From Methylobacterium phyllostachyos (GTDB lineage Bacteria > Pseudomonadota > Alphaproteobacteria > Rhizobiales > Beijerinckiaceae): DNA of 64,000 nucleotides. Location of the stretch: positions 186,001 through 250,000 of the forward strand of contig NZ_FNHS01000011.1 of assembly GCF_900103445.1 (NCBI RefSeq), read 5' to 3'. Under the pieces are notes generated by a model that was given only the letters and a program-made list of their open reading frames with translations, did no database searches and was not told the origin of the DNA. Below are positions 26,637 through 36,396 of the stretch, piece by piece. The first letter of the stretch is position 1. Each line of letters opens with the position of its first letter. Made by a program: the position numbers and the translations under genes.

Positions 26637-26884
26637 TTCGCTTCCACGCCCAAGAAGAGCTTTGCCGTAGATATCATCGCGGCCGACCCAGGTAATATCA
26701 ACCGGGACTATCGCCGTTGATTGGCCTAACAAAGCTCGCAGTTGTCGGATTCAGAGACCGGTATTCTAACCTATTTGATTTTAAGCCCCCACGGCAGATC
26801 CAACGATGGGGCGGACGATGACGGCTGCGGATCGGGGCCGCACCCCGATCCGCTGCTCCGACGCGAGCCAGGGAGGCGGAGGAC

Positions 26885-28786
26885 GTGGAGGCCGGAGATT
26901 TTCTCACGGGTGGCGGTCAGGTTGCCATGCGCATCCGTGAGCATGACTGGAGGCCCACGCCGCTCGGTCCGATCAAAACGTGGCCCCATGCGCTGCGGTA
27001 CACGCTCAGCGGCATGCTCAATTCGGCCTTTCCCACTTACCTTGCCTGGGGGCCGGGCCTGATCAGCTTCTACAACGACGCCTACCGGCCCATCCTCGGC
27101 ATCAAGCCCGAGGCACTGGGCCGCCCCTTCCCCGAGGTCTGGGCGGAGGCCTGGGAGCAGGTTGGGCCGTTGACGGAGCGCGCGCTGCGGGGTGAGGCCA
27201 GTTACTTGCAGGACTACGCCGTCACGGTGGATCGCCATGGCACGCGGGAGCAGAGTGTCTGGACATTTGCGTACTCTCCGGTGCGGGATGCAGGCGGCAG
27301 CGTGCAGGGCGTGCTCTGTCAGGTGCACGAAACCACCTCCCGGATTCACACAGAGCAGCGTCTCCGGTCCGCCTTAGGGGAGATCGAGACGCAACAGACG
27401 CGCTTTGACGCCCTGATCGAGCATCTCCCGTTCGGGGCTGGGCTGTTCGACGTCGACGGACGAGCCCTGCTCACCAATTCGCTCCTCCGAGAATATCTCC
27501 CCGCCGGCAGGCCCCCCTCCCTCGATCCGGAGGAGCAGCCGCACTGGACCGGCTTCGACCCGGAGGGCCGGGTCTTGAGCCCGCACGATTACCCCTTCGC
27601 GCGGGCGATGCGGGGCGAGCTCACGCAGAACGTGAGCTTTCTGCATCAGACAAGGGAGGGCAACGAGTGCTGGATGCGTATCAGCGGTATTCCGGTCCAT
27701 GACGGCGAGGGCCGGATCCGCCAAGCCATCGTGGTGGTGCAGGACGTCGATCGGGAGAAGCGCGCCGAGACCGCCCTGCGCGAGAGTGAGGAGCGCTTCC
27801 GGCGCTACGCCGCGCATTCGGCGAACGTCCTCTGGCTCGCCGATCTCGAGAGCGGACGGCTCGATTACCTCAGCCCGGCCTTCGCACAGGTCTGGGGCAT
27901 GCCCTGCGCGGACATGCCGGATATCGCGGCTTGGCTCGCGAGCGTCCACCCGGACGATCGCGACGCGGCTGCGCATGCCTTGGCGCGTGTCGGTACCGGT
28001 GAGACGTTGGTTCTGGAGTACCGGATCCTGCGCGCGTCGGACCAGGCCGTGCGCCGGATCCGCGATACCTTTTTCCCGGTCCCGGCGGAGGACGGACGCA
28101 TCCGATCGGCGGGTGGGATCGCGCAGGACGTCACCGTCGATACCGGCCAGCGCGCCTACGTCGTTGCGGCCCGGGACGACAGCCGCGAACAGCTCGTCGG
28201 CGCCCTGCAGGCCGGCGGGTACGCCGTTCAGGCTTTCGCGCACGATCAGACGCTCCTCAAGATGGCGGGTTCCCTGATCCCGGGCTGCGTCGTGCTCGAC
28301 TTGGAGGCGGCGAGCGGATTCGTGACCGCAAGCCAGATGAAGGCCTTCCGCGCGCAGCTGCCCGTCGTGGCAGTCGGCGCCAGCGGGGGCGATGTTGGCT
28401 TCGGCGTCCGCGCCATGAAGGCGGGGGCGGTCGATTTCCTCGATGCGCCCTGGACATCGGAGCTGCTGCTCCTCGCGGTGGGGACGGCCCTGGCCGGCAT
28501 CCGGGACGTCGCGGAGCGGTCGCGCGCGCGCGACGAGTCTCGGGATCGGATTGCAACCTTGTCGGGCCGCGAGCGCGCGGTTCTGGAGGGGTTGCTCGCG
28601 GGCGGGACCAACAAGACCATCGCCCGGACGCTGGGCCTGAGCCCGCGTACGGTCGAGATCCACCGGGCTCGGGTGATGGAGACGCTCGGCGCCCATACCC
28701 TGCCCGAGGCCGTCCTCATCGCGTCGGACGCGGGCGTGCGCCCCGCTCAGCAGGACAGCGACGCGGTCGAGATCGGCGAACGATAG
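26885..28786 (+). CDS. Multi-PAS / receiver-like / LuxR-type regulator
   Basis: 633 residues from a GTG preceded by GGAGGCGGAGG. A PAS-like domain of the 'DWRPTPLGPIKTWP' type (about 18-165) is followed by a second PAS (about 170-300) and a third (about 300-420, 'SEERFRRYAAHSANVLWLAD'). A receiver-like domain (about 425-545) keeps a candidate phospho-Asp in 'VVLDLEAASG', but the usual Lys-Pro is replaced ('FLDAPW'). A FixJ/LuxR helix-turn-helix closes it ('LSGRERAVLEGLLAGGTNKT', 'GLSPRTVEIHRARV'). There is no kinase domain, so it probably links PAS sensing directly to DNA binding. Confidence 0.85.
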   Translation: MEAGDFLTGGGQVAMRIREHDWRPTPLGPIKTWPHALRYTLSGMLNSAFPTYLAWGPGLISFYNDAYRPILGIKPEALGRPFPEVWAEAWEQVGPLTERALRGEASYLQDYAVTVDRHGTREQSVWTFAYSPVRDAGGSVQGVLCQVHETTSRIHTEQRLRSALGEIETQQTRFDALIEHLPFGAGLFDVDGRALLTNSLLREYLPAGRPPSLDPEEQPHWTGFDPEGRVLSPHDYPFARAMRGELTQNVSFLHQTREGNECWMRISGIPVHDGEGRIRQAIVVVQDVDREKRAETALRESEERFRRYAAHSANVLWLADLESGRLDYLSPAFAQVWGMPCADMPDIAAWLASVHPDDRDAAAHALARVGTGETLVLEYRILRASDQAVRRIRDTFFPVPAEDGRIRSAGGIAQDVTVDTGQRAYVVAARDDSREQLVGALQAGGYAVQAFAHDQTLLKMAGSLIPGCVVLDLEAASGFVTASQMKAFRAQLPVVAVGASGGDVGFGVRAMKAGAVDFLDAPWTSELLLLAVGTALAGIRDVAERSRARDESRDRIATLSGRERAVLEGLLAGGTNKTIARTLGLSPRTVEIHRARVMETLGAHTLPEAVLIASDAGVRPAQQDSDAVEIGER

Positions 28787-28875
28787 AAGCCGCCCGCCGT
28801 GCGACCGCGGCGAACGGTGAAGCACCGTCCCGGAAACCTGAACCGGGGAAATGCCTCTGGCCGGTGATCTCGCGG

Positions 28876-28908
28876 CCTCCCGAGGGCCGGCCCCCGGCAC
28901 TCGGGAGG
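28876..28908. terminator. Bidirectional hairpin between convergent regulator genes
   Basis: CCTCCCGAG and CTCGGGAGG form a nine-base perfect stem around a GC-rich loop, in the 127-base gap between the PAS/LuxR regulator and the Crp/Fnr regulator, five bases before the stop of the latter. Confidence 0.6.
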
Positions 28909-28913
28909 GCGTT

Positions 28914-29702
28914 CTAGAGATACCCCGCCTCGAACTCCGCGAGTTCCCGCAGCTGTCGCGGCGCGAGGATCCGCACGTGACGGCCCCGCAATGCGATCAG
29001 CCCCTCGCGCCGCAGGGCTTGCAGCACGCGGTTCACGTGGACACTCGACAGGCCGAGCGTTTCCGCCAGATCCGTCTGGGTCAACGGCATCTCGAACTGG
29101 CCGGCCACGACCTGGCCGATGGATCCGAGGCGTTCCAGCAGCTCGCACAGGAGATGGGCCATGCGCTCAGGGCCCGAGCGCATGCCGATATTGGCCAACC
29201 ACTCGTGGGCCGTCGCCTCCTCGGCGAGCTTCGCCCTCTGCAACGCGAGCGCGATGCCGGGATGCTGGCCAAGCAGCTCCAGGTAGACCGCGCGCGGAAC
29301 CTTGGCGATCCGGCAGCGGGTCAGAGCCTCGATCGTGTGATCGAGCGGGTACCCGTGGAGGGCGCCGCGGTCGCAGAAATCCCCGGGGATGAGATAGGCC
29401 AGGATCTGGCGCCGGCCCGACGCGCGACGCTTGTACCGGCTGGCGAACCCGGAGAAGACGATGAGAGCGTGGTCGGCCACGCCGTCCTGCTCCACGAGGA
29501 TCGTGTGCCGTTCGACCGTCCGGACATAGCGGGCCAAGCCCAAGAGCGCCGCCCGTTCCGGCTCCGTGAGCGGGGCAAATCCATCAAGCCTGCAGATCAG
29601 TGCCGAGACGGGGTCGGCTTCCTCCGGAGCCGTCCGCCGCGAGGGATCAGCAGGTTCGGGTCCGGTGGAATTCATCACGGTGACCGGGACGATTGTCTCC
29701 AT
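28914..29702 (-). CDS. Crp/Fnr family transcriptional regulator
   Basis: 262 residues. A polar N-terminal extension of about 30 residues precedes a cyclic-nucleotide-binding fold (about 38-155, 'LIPGDFCDRGALHGYPLDHT'). A dimer helix and a winged helix with 'TQTDLAETLGLSSVHVNRVL' (about 208-227) follow. No Cys cluster of the Fnr type is present, so oxygen sensing by Fe-S is unlikely. The start could also be the ATG at 29675. Related proteins are common and poorly characterised in Methylobacterium. Confidence 0.88.
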   Translation of the reverse strand: METIVPVTVMNSTGPEPADPSRRTAPEEADPVSALICRLDGFAPLTEPERAALLGLARYVRTVERHTILVEQDGVADHALIVFSGFASRYKRRASGRRQILAYLIPGDFCDRGALHGYPLDHTIEALTRCRIAKVPRAVYLELLGQHPGIALALQRAKLAEEATAHEWLANIGMRSGPERMAHLLCELLERLGSIGQVVAGQFEMPLTQTDLAETLGLSSVHVNRVLQALRREGLIALRGRHVRILAPRQLRELAEFEAGYL

Positions 29703-29769
29703 TGGGCTTGCTCCAAGATGGGGACTCTATTCACCCGTTCCGACGCGGCGCGTACATCCGGCCCGTTCC

Positions 29770-30873
29770 TTAGGACGCCTCCGATCCGCGCTCATCGATC
29801 TCCGTGGTCCGATAGGCCATCGCGGGGGCGAGCCGGGCAATGTGCGGCCACCACTGCGCGCGCAGGTCGAGATAGGCCTGTGCAGCCGCCTCCTTGCGGG
29901 CGACCGCGATGCCCGCTTCGGCAAGCCGGGTCGCAGCCCGCTCCCAATGGGTGCGCCAGCGCTGCTGCTCGCGCGGATCAAGGGCGTTCGCGGTCGGCGG
30001 ATCACCCGGCAGGAACGTCGTCTCGAGGGTGACGACCAGCATCTGGGCCACCCGCCAGAGCGCCTCGACCGCCGCAGCCTCCTTCAACCAAGCCGTGTCC
30101 TCGCCCGCGAGCGTGCTGCGGATCAGCGACACGGTGTCGAGGGCGAGGTAGGCCTGTGCCGAGACCGCATAGTAGGGTTTCTGGAACCGGAAGTAGAACA
30201 GGACCGGGTAGAAGTGGTGGGTCTCCTTCATCGCGGCCATCGCGTCGCCGAGCGAGATAAGGTGGCTGTAGCCGGCGCTGAACTGCCCGCTGGGTCCGAG
30301 CCGGGCCAGCAATTCACCCGCGTCGGAGGTTCCCGCCGAGAGGAGATGGAACTGAAGGCCGAGCGCGTTGCGCTGCCGCAGGGCGCCGTAGACCTGCATG
30401 ACGTAGGTCAGGACCAGCGAAGTCACCGACACCCCGATCAAGGAATTCACCAGGTAGACGAGCCGGTAGGCGTCGGTCGCGGGCCTGAAGTCGCTGGCCC
30501 CGACGATCGCCATGCTGCTGCCCCCGGCATACAGCGCCGTGAGGAGATCCGTGGGAGTCGGGCCATTGCTGGCCTGCACGTCCGCTCCGAGCCCGGGATG
30601 GATGATGAGCCCGGCGCCGAGCGTCAGGCCGATGGCCCAGAGCAGGACGTAGAGGAGGAGGATGACGGGTCCGCAGAACGACAGCACCGCGCCGCGATGC
30701 GACCCGGCCGCCTCGGCCGCGCGGCGGAAGGCCATCCAGGTGAGGTGCGCGGCACGATCGGCGATCAGGCCGGTGCCGATGCGGGCGTAGAGAACGGTGA
30801 GGAAGACGTCGAGGAGGACGATTCCCATCACGAGGACGCCCGACATGCGTTCGAGGACGGACACCATGATCAA
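29770..30873 (-). CDS. Channel-like integral membrane protein with degenerate pore
   Basis: 367 residues. Hydrophobic helices lie at about 8-28, 60-90 and 135-160. Between the last two, 'DLLTALYAGGSSMAIVGASD' resembles the pore helix and filter of two-TM potassium channels, but GYGD is replaced by GASD. The rest is a cytoplasmic helical domain. It fits a family of ion-channel-like proteins of unknown conductance. It is transcribed in the same direction as the Crp/Fnr gene, 67 bases upstream of it. ATG at 30873 or, two codons later, 30867. Confidence 0.65.
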   Translation of the reverse strand: MIMVSVLERMSGVLVMGIVLLDVFLTVLYARIGTGLIADRAAHLTWMAFRRAAEAAGSHRGAVLSFCGPVILLLYVLLWAIGLTLGAGLIIHPGLGADVQASNGPTPTDLLTALYAGGSSMAIVGASDFRPATDAYRLVYLVNSLIGVSVTSLVLTYVMQVYGALRQRNALGLQFHLLSAGTSDAGELLARLGPSGQFSAGYSHLISLGDAMAAMKETHHFYPVLFYFRFQKPYYAVSAQAYLALDTVSLIRSTLAGEDTAWLKEAAAVEALWRVAQMLVVTLETTFLPGDPPTANALDPREQQRWRTHWERAATRLAEAGIAVARKEAAAQAYLDLRAQWWPHIARLAPAMAYRTTEIDERGSEAS

Positions 30874-30976
30874 TCAGCCTGTCGCGAGGCCCCGTGCGCC
30901 GTCGCCACTCTGGTCGCGAACCGGCCACTGACGGCCCCGTTCCGGCGATCCATCCTTAGGGCAATCCCGATCAGGA

Positions 30977-31183
30977 TCAGGCCGGCGGCCGAGCCTCCGG
31001 GGTCGGCCTCGGTGCTGCCGGGGGTTGACCGCTCTGTCCGAAGCTCATCCGATAGTGCTTCGCGACGGCGCTCCAGAAGGCGCGCTTCAGTTCCGGGCAC
31101 CGCTGGTCGAGGACCGCCTCGATCGCTGCGGCGGCTTCACGTGCGCAGGCATCGCAGTCTGCATCCGAGACGAGATCGGTCAT
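30977..31183 (-). CDS. Small hypothetical protein
   Basis: 68 residues: 'MTDLVSDADCDACAREAAAA', a helical middle ('ELKRAFWSAVAKHYRMSF') and a Pro/Ala-rich tail. GGAGAGG precedes the ATG at 31183, which is preferred to the longer frame from 31264. No family recognised; three cysteines in the first half may be of interest. Confidence 0.5.
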   Translation of the reverse strand: MTDLVSDADCDACAREAAAAIEAVLDQRCPELKRAFWSAVAKHYRMSFGQSGQPPAAPRPTPEARPPA

Positions 31184-31420
31184 GGCGCCTCTCCGGACCG
31201 GCGGCCTGGGCGCGCTCGGGGGCGTGACAGTAACGGTCAACGTTTCCCGGTACGATCCGGTCATCTCCGTAGGCTCGGCGCGGATCCGATCGAATTGTTC
31301 CAGTAAGTTCTTTCTCCGCCTCAGAAATTCACCGCCATCGGAGAGCTCCTACGGATTCACCCGGAGGAAACGACCGCTTGCCGGCCCGGTTCGTCCCTTC
31401 GTCCACACCAGGAGGTCTTC

Positions 31421-32587
31421 ATGGCACTGAAGAAAGTCTTTCTCGCCAGCACGATAATCGTGGCCTTGGCCGGCGGTTACGCGCAGGCTCAGCAATCGGC
31501 CGTCAGCAACCAGCGCGTCACCCAGGATCAGGCGGATGGGCAGGGGACACAGATCTACGTCAGCTCGGCGGGCGTGCGGCAGATCCAGCAGGCCCTGACC
31601 CAGAAGGGCTACAGCACGGGCGCGGTCGACGGGCGCTGGAATCCGCAGACCGCGACGGCGGCGCGCAGCTTCCAGCAGGCGCAGAACATGGAGCCGACCG
31701 GCACGCTCACCATCCCGCTCGTCTACGGTCTCGGTCTCGAGCAGGATATCATCTTCGGCAATCGCGACCGGCAGGGTGGCGGCCAGGGCGGCGATCAGGG
31801 GACCAAGCAGGCCGACAATCAGCGCATCGTCGTCGAGCGGGCCGATAGCCGCGGCACGCCGCTCTATGTCAGCCCGGCCGGCATCCGGCAGATCCAGCAG
31901 GCGCTGAACCAGCAGGGCTGGAACACGGGGCAGGTGGACGGACGCTGGGGGCCCGCGACCGTTCAGGCGACGCGCAGCTACCAGCAGGCGCATGCGCTCG
32001 AGCCGACGGGGCGGCTTGAGGTCGGCCTCGTCGCTGCCCTCGGCCTGACCGACTCGATCTTCTCGGCCGGGCACGGTACGGGCCCGCAGGCCGCCAACGC
32101 GGCACGGCCGCAGCCGACCCAGGCGGCGGGTCCTGGCGGCGACCGGCAGGTCGACAACCAGCGCATCGCCGTGGAGCGCACGGACAGCCCCGGCGAGCCG
32201 ATCTGGATGAATGCCGACGGCGTGCGCCAGATCCAGCAGGTGCTGAACCAGCGGGGCTATGCCGCCGGCCATCTCGACGGCAACTGGAACAACGACACGA
32301 CGATCGCCGCGACGCATTTCCAGCAGGCGCAAGGTCTTGAGCCCACCGGCACGCTGACCACGAACCTGCTCGCCACGGTGGGCATGTCGCGCTGGGAGCG
32401 GGGTGAGTTCATGGGCGGCATGACGGCGGGTGCGAACACGCCGGGCAATCCGAACCCGCAGACGACCGGGTCCTTCAACGGTTCGGGCGGCTCCGCATCG
32501 GGCGCTGCGGATGGCGGCTCCGCCAAGTCCGACGCGGCCGCTGGACAAGGCAGCGGCGACGCACGCGCCGCGTCAGGCTCGCGCTGA
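31421..32587 (+). CDS. Secreted protein with three peptidoglycan-binding-like domains
   Basis: 388 residues. A Sec signal ('MALKKVFLASTIIVALAGG') ends near 'AQAQ'. Three PG_binding_1-type repeats follow at about residues 48-108, 150-210 and 265-325, each with 'VRQIQQALxQxGY', 'VDGRWxPxT' and 'FQQAQxxEPTG' or close variants. Linkers share 'DNQRIxVER'. The C-terminus is Gly/Ser/Ala-rich and probably disordered. There is no catalytic domain, so wall binding or envelope organisation is inferred. A strong AGGAGG lies upstream of the ATG. Confidence 0.85.
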   Translation: MALKKVFLASTIIVALAGGYAQAQQSAVSNQRVTQDQADGQGTQIYVSSAGVRQIQQALTQKGYSTGAVDGRWNPQTATAARSFQQAQNMEPTGTLTIPLVYGLGLEQDIIFGNRDRQGGGQGGDQGTKQADNQRIVVERADSRGTPLYVSPAGIRQIQQALNQQGWNTGQVDGRWGPATVQATRSYQQAHALEPTGRLEVGLVAALGLTDSIFSAGHGTGPQAANAARPQPTQAAGPGGDRQVDNQRIAVERTDSPGEPIWMNADGVRQIQQVLNQRGYAAGHLDGNWNNDTTIAATHFQQAQGLEPTGTLTTNLLATVGMSRWERGEFMGGMTAGANTPGNPNPQTTGSFNGSGGSASGAADGGSAKSDAAAGQGSGDARAASGSR

Positions 32588-32927
32588 CCCAAGCGTTGCG
32601 CGGCGGGTTCGCATCCTGCCGCCGCGGCAGCCCGCTCGGCGATCGTGCCGGGCGGGCTTACGCATCCGTCCCGGGGCAACGGAACAGCCTCGCACCCGCG
32701 ACGCGCTTCGAGCGATCCCGCTCGGCTTTCAAAGGCTGTCGGGGGCAAAGACCAGGCAGGACGTGTCCGACGAGGCGGCCGGTCAGGCCCGTTCATCCGG
32801 ATGACGGTGATCGCGCGTCACGTCATCGTCTTGGCAACATCGACTTGGCAACCTCGTCTTGGCATCGCCGGCACGCGGCTCCGTGCGATCGTCTCCGGCC
32901 GGTCGGCAGCACTGTGAGAGGTGCCGC
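32588..32927. other. Gap with nothing recognisable
   Basis: 340 bases downstream of the peptidoglycan-binding protein gene. No frame with coding character, no hairpin with a T-run. Confidence 0.4.
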
Positions 32928-33155
32928 ATGCAGAACCCGTCCAAGCCGGTCGACGATCCGATGATGCACAAGCTGGTTGCGCTGGTGCGGGAGCGGCTGC
33001 CGAACTCGGCGCAGCAGGGCCGAGTTCTCCTGCTGGAGCAGCTCCGCGCGCTTGAGCGCGAGGCGCTGGAGCGCGGTGCGGATCCAGGCACTTTGCGCTC
33101 GATCCATGCCACCCAGGCCTTCGTCCAGAGATGCGATCCGCTGCCGGATGCCTGA
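32928..33155 (+). CDS. Small helical hypothetical protein
   Basis: 75 residues, mostly charged and predicted alpha-helical ('MHKLVALVRERLPNSAQQGR', 'LLLEQLRALEREALERG'). GAGAGG lies six bases before the ATG at 32928, which is preferred to the open frame from 32859. No family recognised; the charge pattern could support dimerisation. Confidence 0.55.
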   Translation: MQNPSKPVDDPMMHKLVALVRERLPNSAQQGRVLLLEQLRALEREALERGADPGTLRSIHATQAFVQRCDPLPDA

Positions 33156-33467
33156 GGATCCCGGCACGGACCGGACGCGACGGCGGACGAGCTCCCGAGC
33201 CCCCATGCGGTGCGCGTCCTTCCGGACGATCCGGGTCTCTGCATCGGTCCCTCGCGAGCCCGACCGCCCGAGCGTACGGTCCCTTCCCGGCCCGAAACGC
33301 CTGCTCACGCCGGAGGTCTCCTAGGGGATCGTCCGCAGGAACGGGCCGGCTGCCGCCTCGGTTCGCCTCGTTGCAACACCGACCACCATCCCCGCGAGCG
33401 CCCAGCCCGAACCGGTCGTACCGCCCGGATCTGGCGCTCGCATCTCAGCCGATGGGAGAAGACGGCT
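33156..33467. other. Upstream region of the alcohol dehydrogenase
   Basis: 312 bases without a gene; expected to hold the alcohol dehydrogenase promoter, but no clear motif was recognised. Confidence 0.4.
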
Positions 33468-34643
33468 ATGCGAGCCCTGGTTTGGCACGGGAAGGAAGAC
33501 ATCCGCTGCGACACCGTCAGCGATCCGGAGATCGAGGACGGGCGCGACGCCATCATCAAGGTCACGAGCTGCGCGATCTGCGGCTCCGACCTGCACCTGT
33601 TTCACAATTTCATCCCCGCCATGCTGCCGGGCGACGTCATGGGCCACGAGACCATGGGCGAGGTCGTCGAGACCGGGCGCGGCCTCAACGGCAAGGTGAA
33701 GAAGGGCGACCGTGTGGTGGTGCCGTTCACCATCGTCTGCGGCGAATGCGACCAGTGCAAGCGCGGCTACTTTTCCGTCTGCCAGCGCAGCAACCGCAAG
33801 AAGCATCTCGCCGACAAGGTTTTCGGCCACACCACCGCGGGCCTGTTCGGCTACACGCATCTCACCGGCGGCTATCCGGGCGGTCAGGCCGAGTACCTGC
33901 GCGTGCCGTTCGCCGACACGACGGTCCAGAAGGTGCCCGAGGGCATCCCCGACGAGAAGCTGCTGTTCCTCTCGGACATCTTCCCGACCGGCTGGCAGGC
34001 GGCGGTGCAGGCCGACATCCAGCCCACCGACACCGTCGCGATCTGGGGTTGCGGGCCCGTCGGCCAGATGGCGATCCGCTCGGCCATCCTCCTCGGCGCC
34101 GAGCAGGTGGTCGCGATCGACTGTCTGCCGGAGCGGCTGGAGATGGCCGAGGCAGCGGGCGCCATCACGATCAACTTCGAGACCGAGAACGTCGTCGAGC
34201 GGCTCAACGAGCTGACCGGCGGCGAGGGCCCCGAGAAGTGCATCGACTGCATCGGCATGGAGAGCCACGTCAGCCCCGCCATGCCCGATACGGTCTACGA
34301 CCGGGCCAAGCAGATCCTCCTGGCCGAGAGCGACCGGCCGCACGTGCTGCGGGAGATGATCTACGTCTGCCGACCGGGCGGCCTGATCTCGATCCCGGGG
34401 GTCTACGGGGGCTTCGCCGACAAGGTCCCGATGGGCGCGGCCATGAACAAGGGCCTGACGTTCCGCATGGGCCAGACCCACGTCCAGCGGTGGACCGGCG
34501 ATCTCCTGCGCCGGATCGAGGAGGAGCAGATCGACCCCTCCTTCGTCATCACGCACGAGGTCCCGCTCGACCGGGGACCCGAGATGTACCGGACGTTCCG
34601 GGACAAGCAGGACAGCTGCATCAAGGTCGTACTCAAGCCCTGA
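33468..34643 (+). CDS. Zinc-dependent alcohol dehydrogenase (formaldehyde-dehydrogenase-like group)
   Basis: 391-residue cytoplasmic MDR enzyme. Catalytic zinc ligands are in 'CAICGSDLHLF' (Cys38) and 'GHETMGEVVETG', and structural zinc cysteines in 'CGECDQCKRGYFSVC'. The Rossmann motif is 'IWGCGPVGQMAIRSAILLGA'. The extended insert after the zinc loop and the 'SHVSPAMPDTVYDRAKQ' region are typical of the long-chain group related to glutathione-independent formaldehyde dehydrogenase. Substrate is uncertain; an aldehyde or alcohol in a methylotroph is plausible. It is followed after 18 bases by a membrane-protein gene, probably co-transcribed. Confidence 0.9.
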   Translation: MRALVWHGKEDIRCDTVSDPEIEDGRDAIIKVTSCAICGSDLHLFHNFIPAMLPGDVMGHETMGEVVETGRGLNGKVKKGDRVVVPFTIVCGECDQCKRGYFSVCQRSNRKKHLADKVFGHTTAGLFGYTHLTGGYPGGQAEYLRVPFADTTVQKVPEGIPDEKLLFLSDIFPTGWQAAVQADIQPTDTVAIWGCGPVGQMAIRSAILLGAEQVVAIDCLPERLEMAEAAGAITINFETENVVERLNELTGGEGPEKCIDCIGMESHVSPAMPDTVYDRAKQILLAESDRPHVLREMIYVCRPGGLISIPGVYGGFADKVPMGAAMNKGLTFRMGQTHVQRWTGDLLRRIEEEQIDPSFVITHEVPLDRGPEMYRTFRDKQDSCIKVVLKP

Positions 34644-34661
34644 CCCTTCGCGAGGAAGACC

Positions 34662-35261
34662 ATGACCAACATCTCAAGCCTAGCGAGCCTCTCGAACATC
34701 ACGCGGTCCGAGGGCGATCCGAAGGTCCTGCGCTCCGGGCCGAGTTCGCGCGGCGTGCCGGACAGCCTCGCCAAGGGTCTCGGCTGGTTCAGCCTCGGCC
34801 TCGGCCTCACCGAACTCCTGGCGCCCCGGAGCATCACCCGGGCGCTCGGCATGGAGGGCAAGGAGGCGCTGGTGCGCGTCTACGGCGCCCGGGAGATCGG
34901 CAGCGGCATCCTCTCGTTGTCGGTCGACAAGAACCTCGGCCTGTGGAGCCGGGTCGCCGGGGACGGCCTCGACATCGCGACCGTGCTGACGGCGTTCCGG
35001 CCGGACAACCCGAAGCGCGGCAACGTCGCCATCGCCCTGGCCCTGCTCATTGGCATCACAGCGGTCGACCTGATCGACGCCCAGGCCAGCACGGCCCGGC
35101 ACAGCCGCGCGGTGGGCCGGAAACGCTCCTACCGGGATCGCAGCGGCTTCCCGCGCGGCGTCCAGGCGTCCCGCGGCGCGGCCCGGGACTTCAAGACACC
35201 GCCCGACCTGCGGCATGCCCCGCCTCTGGCATCGGTGTCGAAGCGGACATCCGCCGCTTGA
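34662..35261 (+). CDS. Hypothetical membrane protein linked to the dehydrogenase
   Basis: 199 residues. A hydrophobic stretch lies at about 38-55 ('GLGWFSLGLGLTELLAP'), a conserved-looking 'YGAREIGSGILSLSVDKNLG' follows, then a second helix pair at about 118-140 ('VAIALALLIGITAVDLIDA'). The tail is basic and polar. The same type of protein often follows alcohol dehydrogenases or cyclase/dehydrase genes in alphaproteobacteria, but its function is not known. Spacing of 18 bases implies an operon. Confidence 0.7.
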   Translation: MTNISSLASLSNITRSEGDPKVLRSGPSSRGVPDSLAKGLGWFSLGLGLTELLAPRSITRALGMEGKEALVRVYGAREIGSGILSLSVDKNLGLWSRVAGDGLDIATVLTAFRPDNPKRGNVAIALALLIGITAVDLIDAQASTARHSRAVGRKRSYRDRSGFPRGVQASRGAARDFKTPPDLRHAPPLASVSKRTSAA

Positions 35262-36396
35262 GGCATGCCTCCTCGGGCCAGCGACGCGCATAGCCTGGGC
35301 GGCCGACCGCATCGCACGTGCGGGCATCTGAGCCGCCCGGGCCGGTCTTGATCGTTCAGACAACCGTGGTGCTGGCTTCGGACGGGGCGTCGACGGCGCC
35401 GTGCCCGCCAGCCTTCTCTGTTCGGGAAGCCGTAGCGGAACTTGAAGTTGGGTCAGCCATGTGCGCTTCGAGGACGGCTCAACTTGGCACGGATGTGCGG
35501 GTGGCGCTCGAAACGCCTTTGTGTCTGCGTTCGGGGCCCCGCTCTTCAGCACTCGAGGACCGGATTGGACACATCACCACCATAGGCGCAGCGAAACAAT
35601 CTTTCGCTTCTGGGATCCGTACGACCGCGCGTGAATGACTGCGTGGGGTCGAGGCCGAACGGACGCCGACCTGAAACTGAATATCTGCTCCCGGGCGTGC
35701 AGCCGACATTCGCTCAAGGCGCAAAGTTGCCGGATGCTTCCCTCGGATCGAGCGTCCGATTCTTCGGTTTCGCCACCCGAAACCGGATTGATTGGAAACC
35801 GCCCGACTTTGCGGCCGGGAACGCCATCGAGGGTTCACCAGGTTGCTCGTTCAGATTGAAGGGGCAGCTCAAACATCGCCGGAAACTACTGTTGCCTCTT
35901 CACCCACCGGCCGGTGCGACGCGGAGCAAGACGGTCCGCAGGAGCCTTGCATCAGCTTGCCCGATAAACGTCGTACTCAGAGGCCGCCACACGCGCTGCA
36001 CACCGGAGATCCGCGGTCAGCGATATCGAGGGTTTAGAAGGCGTGCGCCGACAAACTTCGTCTACCGGCACAGGTTTGTGCGCGGGTGCGGGTCGTGTGT
36101 CGGCCTGGGCGCGTGACGTTTGTCCGCGCGCGTCCAGGTCTGCCTGATCCTTGAAGTCCGCCCAGAATGCGTGAGGGGGCTTCCTGGCGTCCGAGGTCTT
36201 GATCCCGCGCTGGCCCAGCGTGACCCTCCGGCAGCCTTCAACCAGGCCAGCTTCGAGTCACCTGCGGCCACGGCTTCCGCGACCCTTTGACCGGTCTCCA
36301 CGTCCGCGCGTCGGCATAGTGAAGAGGAGCCGATACGGACACGCCGGGGGGCGGCGACAGTCGCCCCGGCGTCGGGTTGAGGCCGGCCCGCCGCGT
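35262..36396. other. 1.1 kb gap without a supported gene
   Basis: Open frames on both strands are Arg/Pro/Ser-rich and lack family features. The segment near 35700-36000 is less GC-biased than its surroundings, which suggests decayed or acquired DNA. A terminator candidate for the leftward protease autotransporter lies at its right end. Confidence 0.4.
36341..36372 (-). terminator. Hairpin after the protease autotransporter
   Basis: ACGCCGGGG and CCCCGGCGT form a nine-base stem, 25 bases beyond the stop codon at 36397. There is no T-run on the minus strand. Confidence 0.4.

Noticed and set aside
33131..35293. 720-codon frame across the alcohol dehydrogenase and its partner
   Set aside because: Arg-rich shadow frame; both real genes lie in other frames with conserved motifs.
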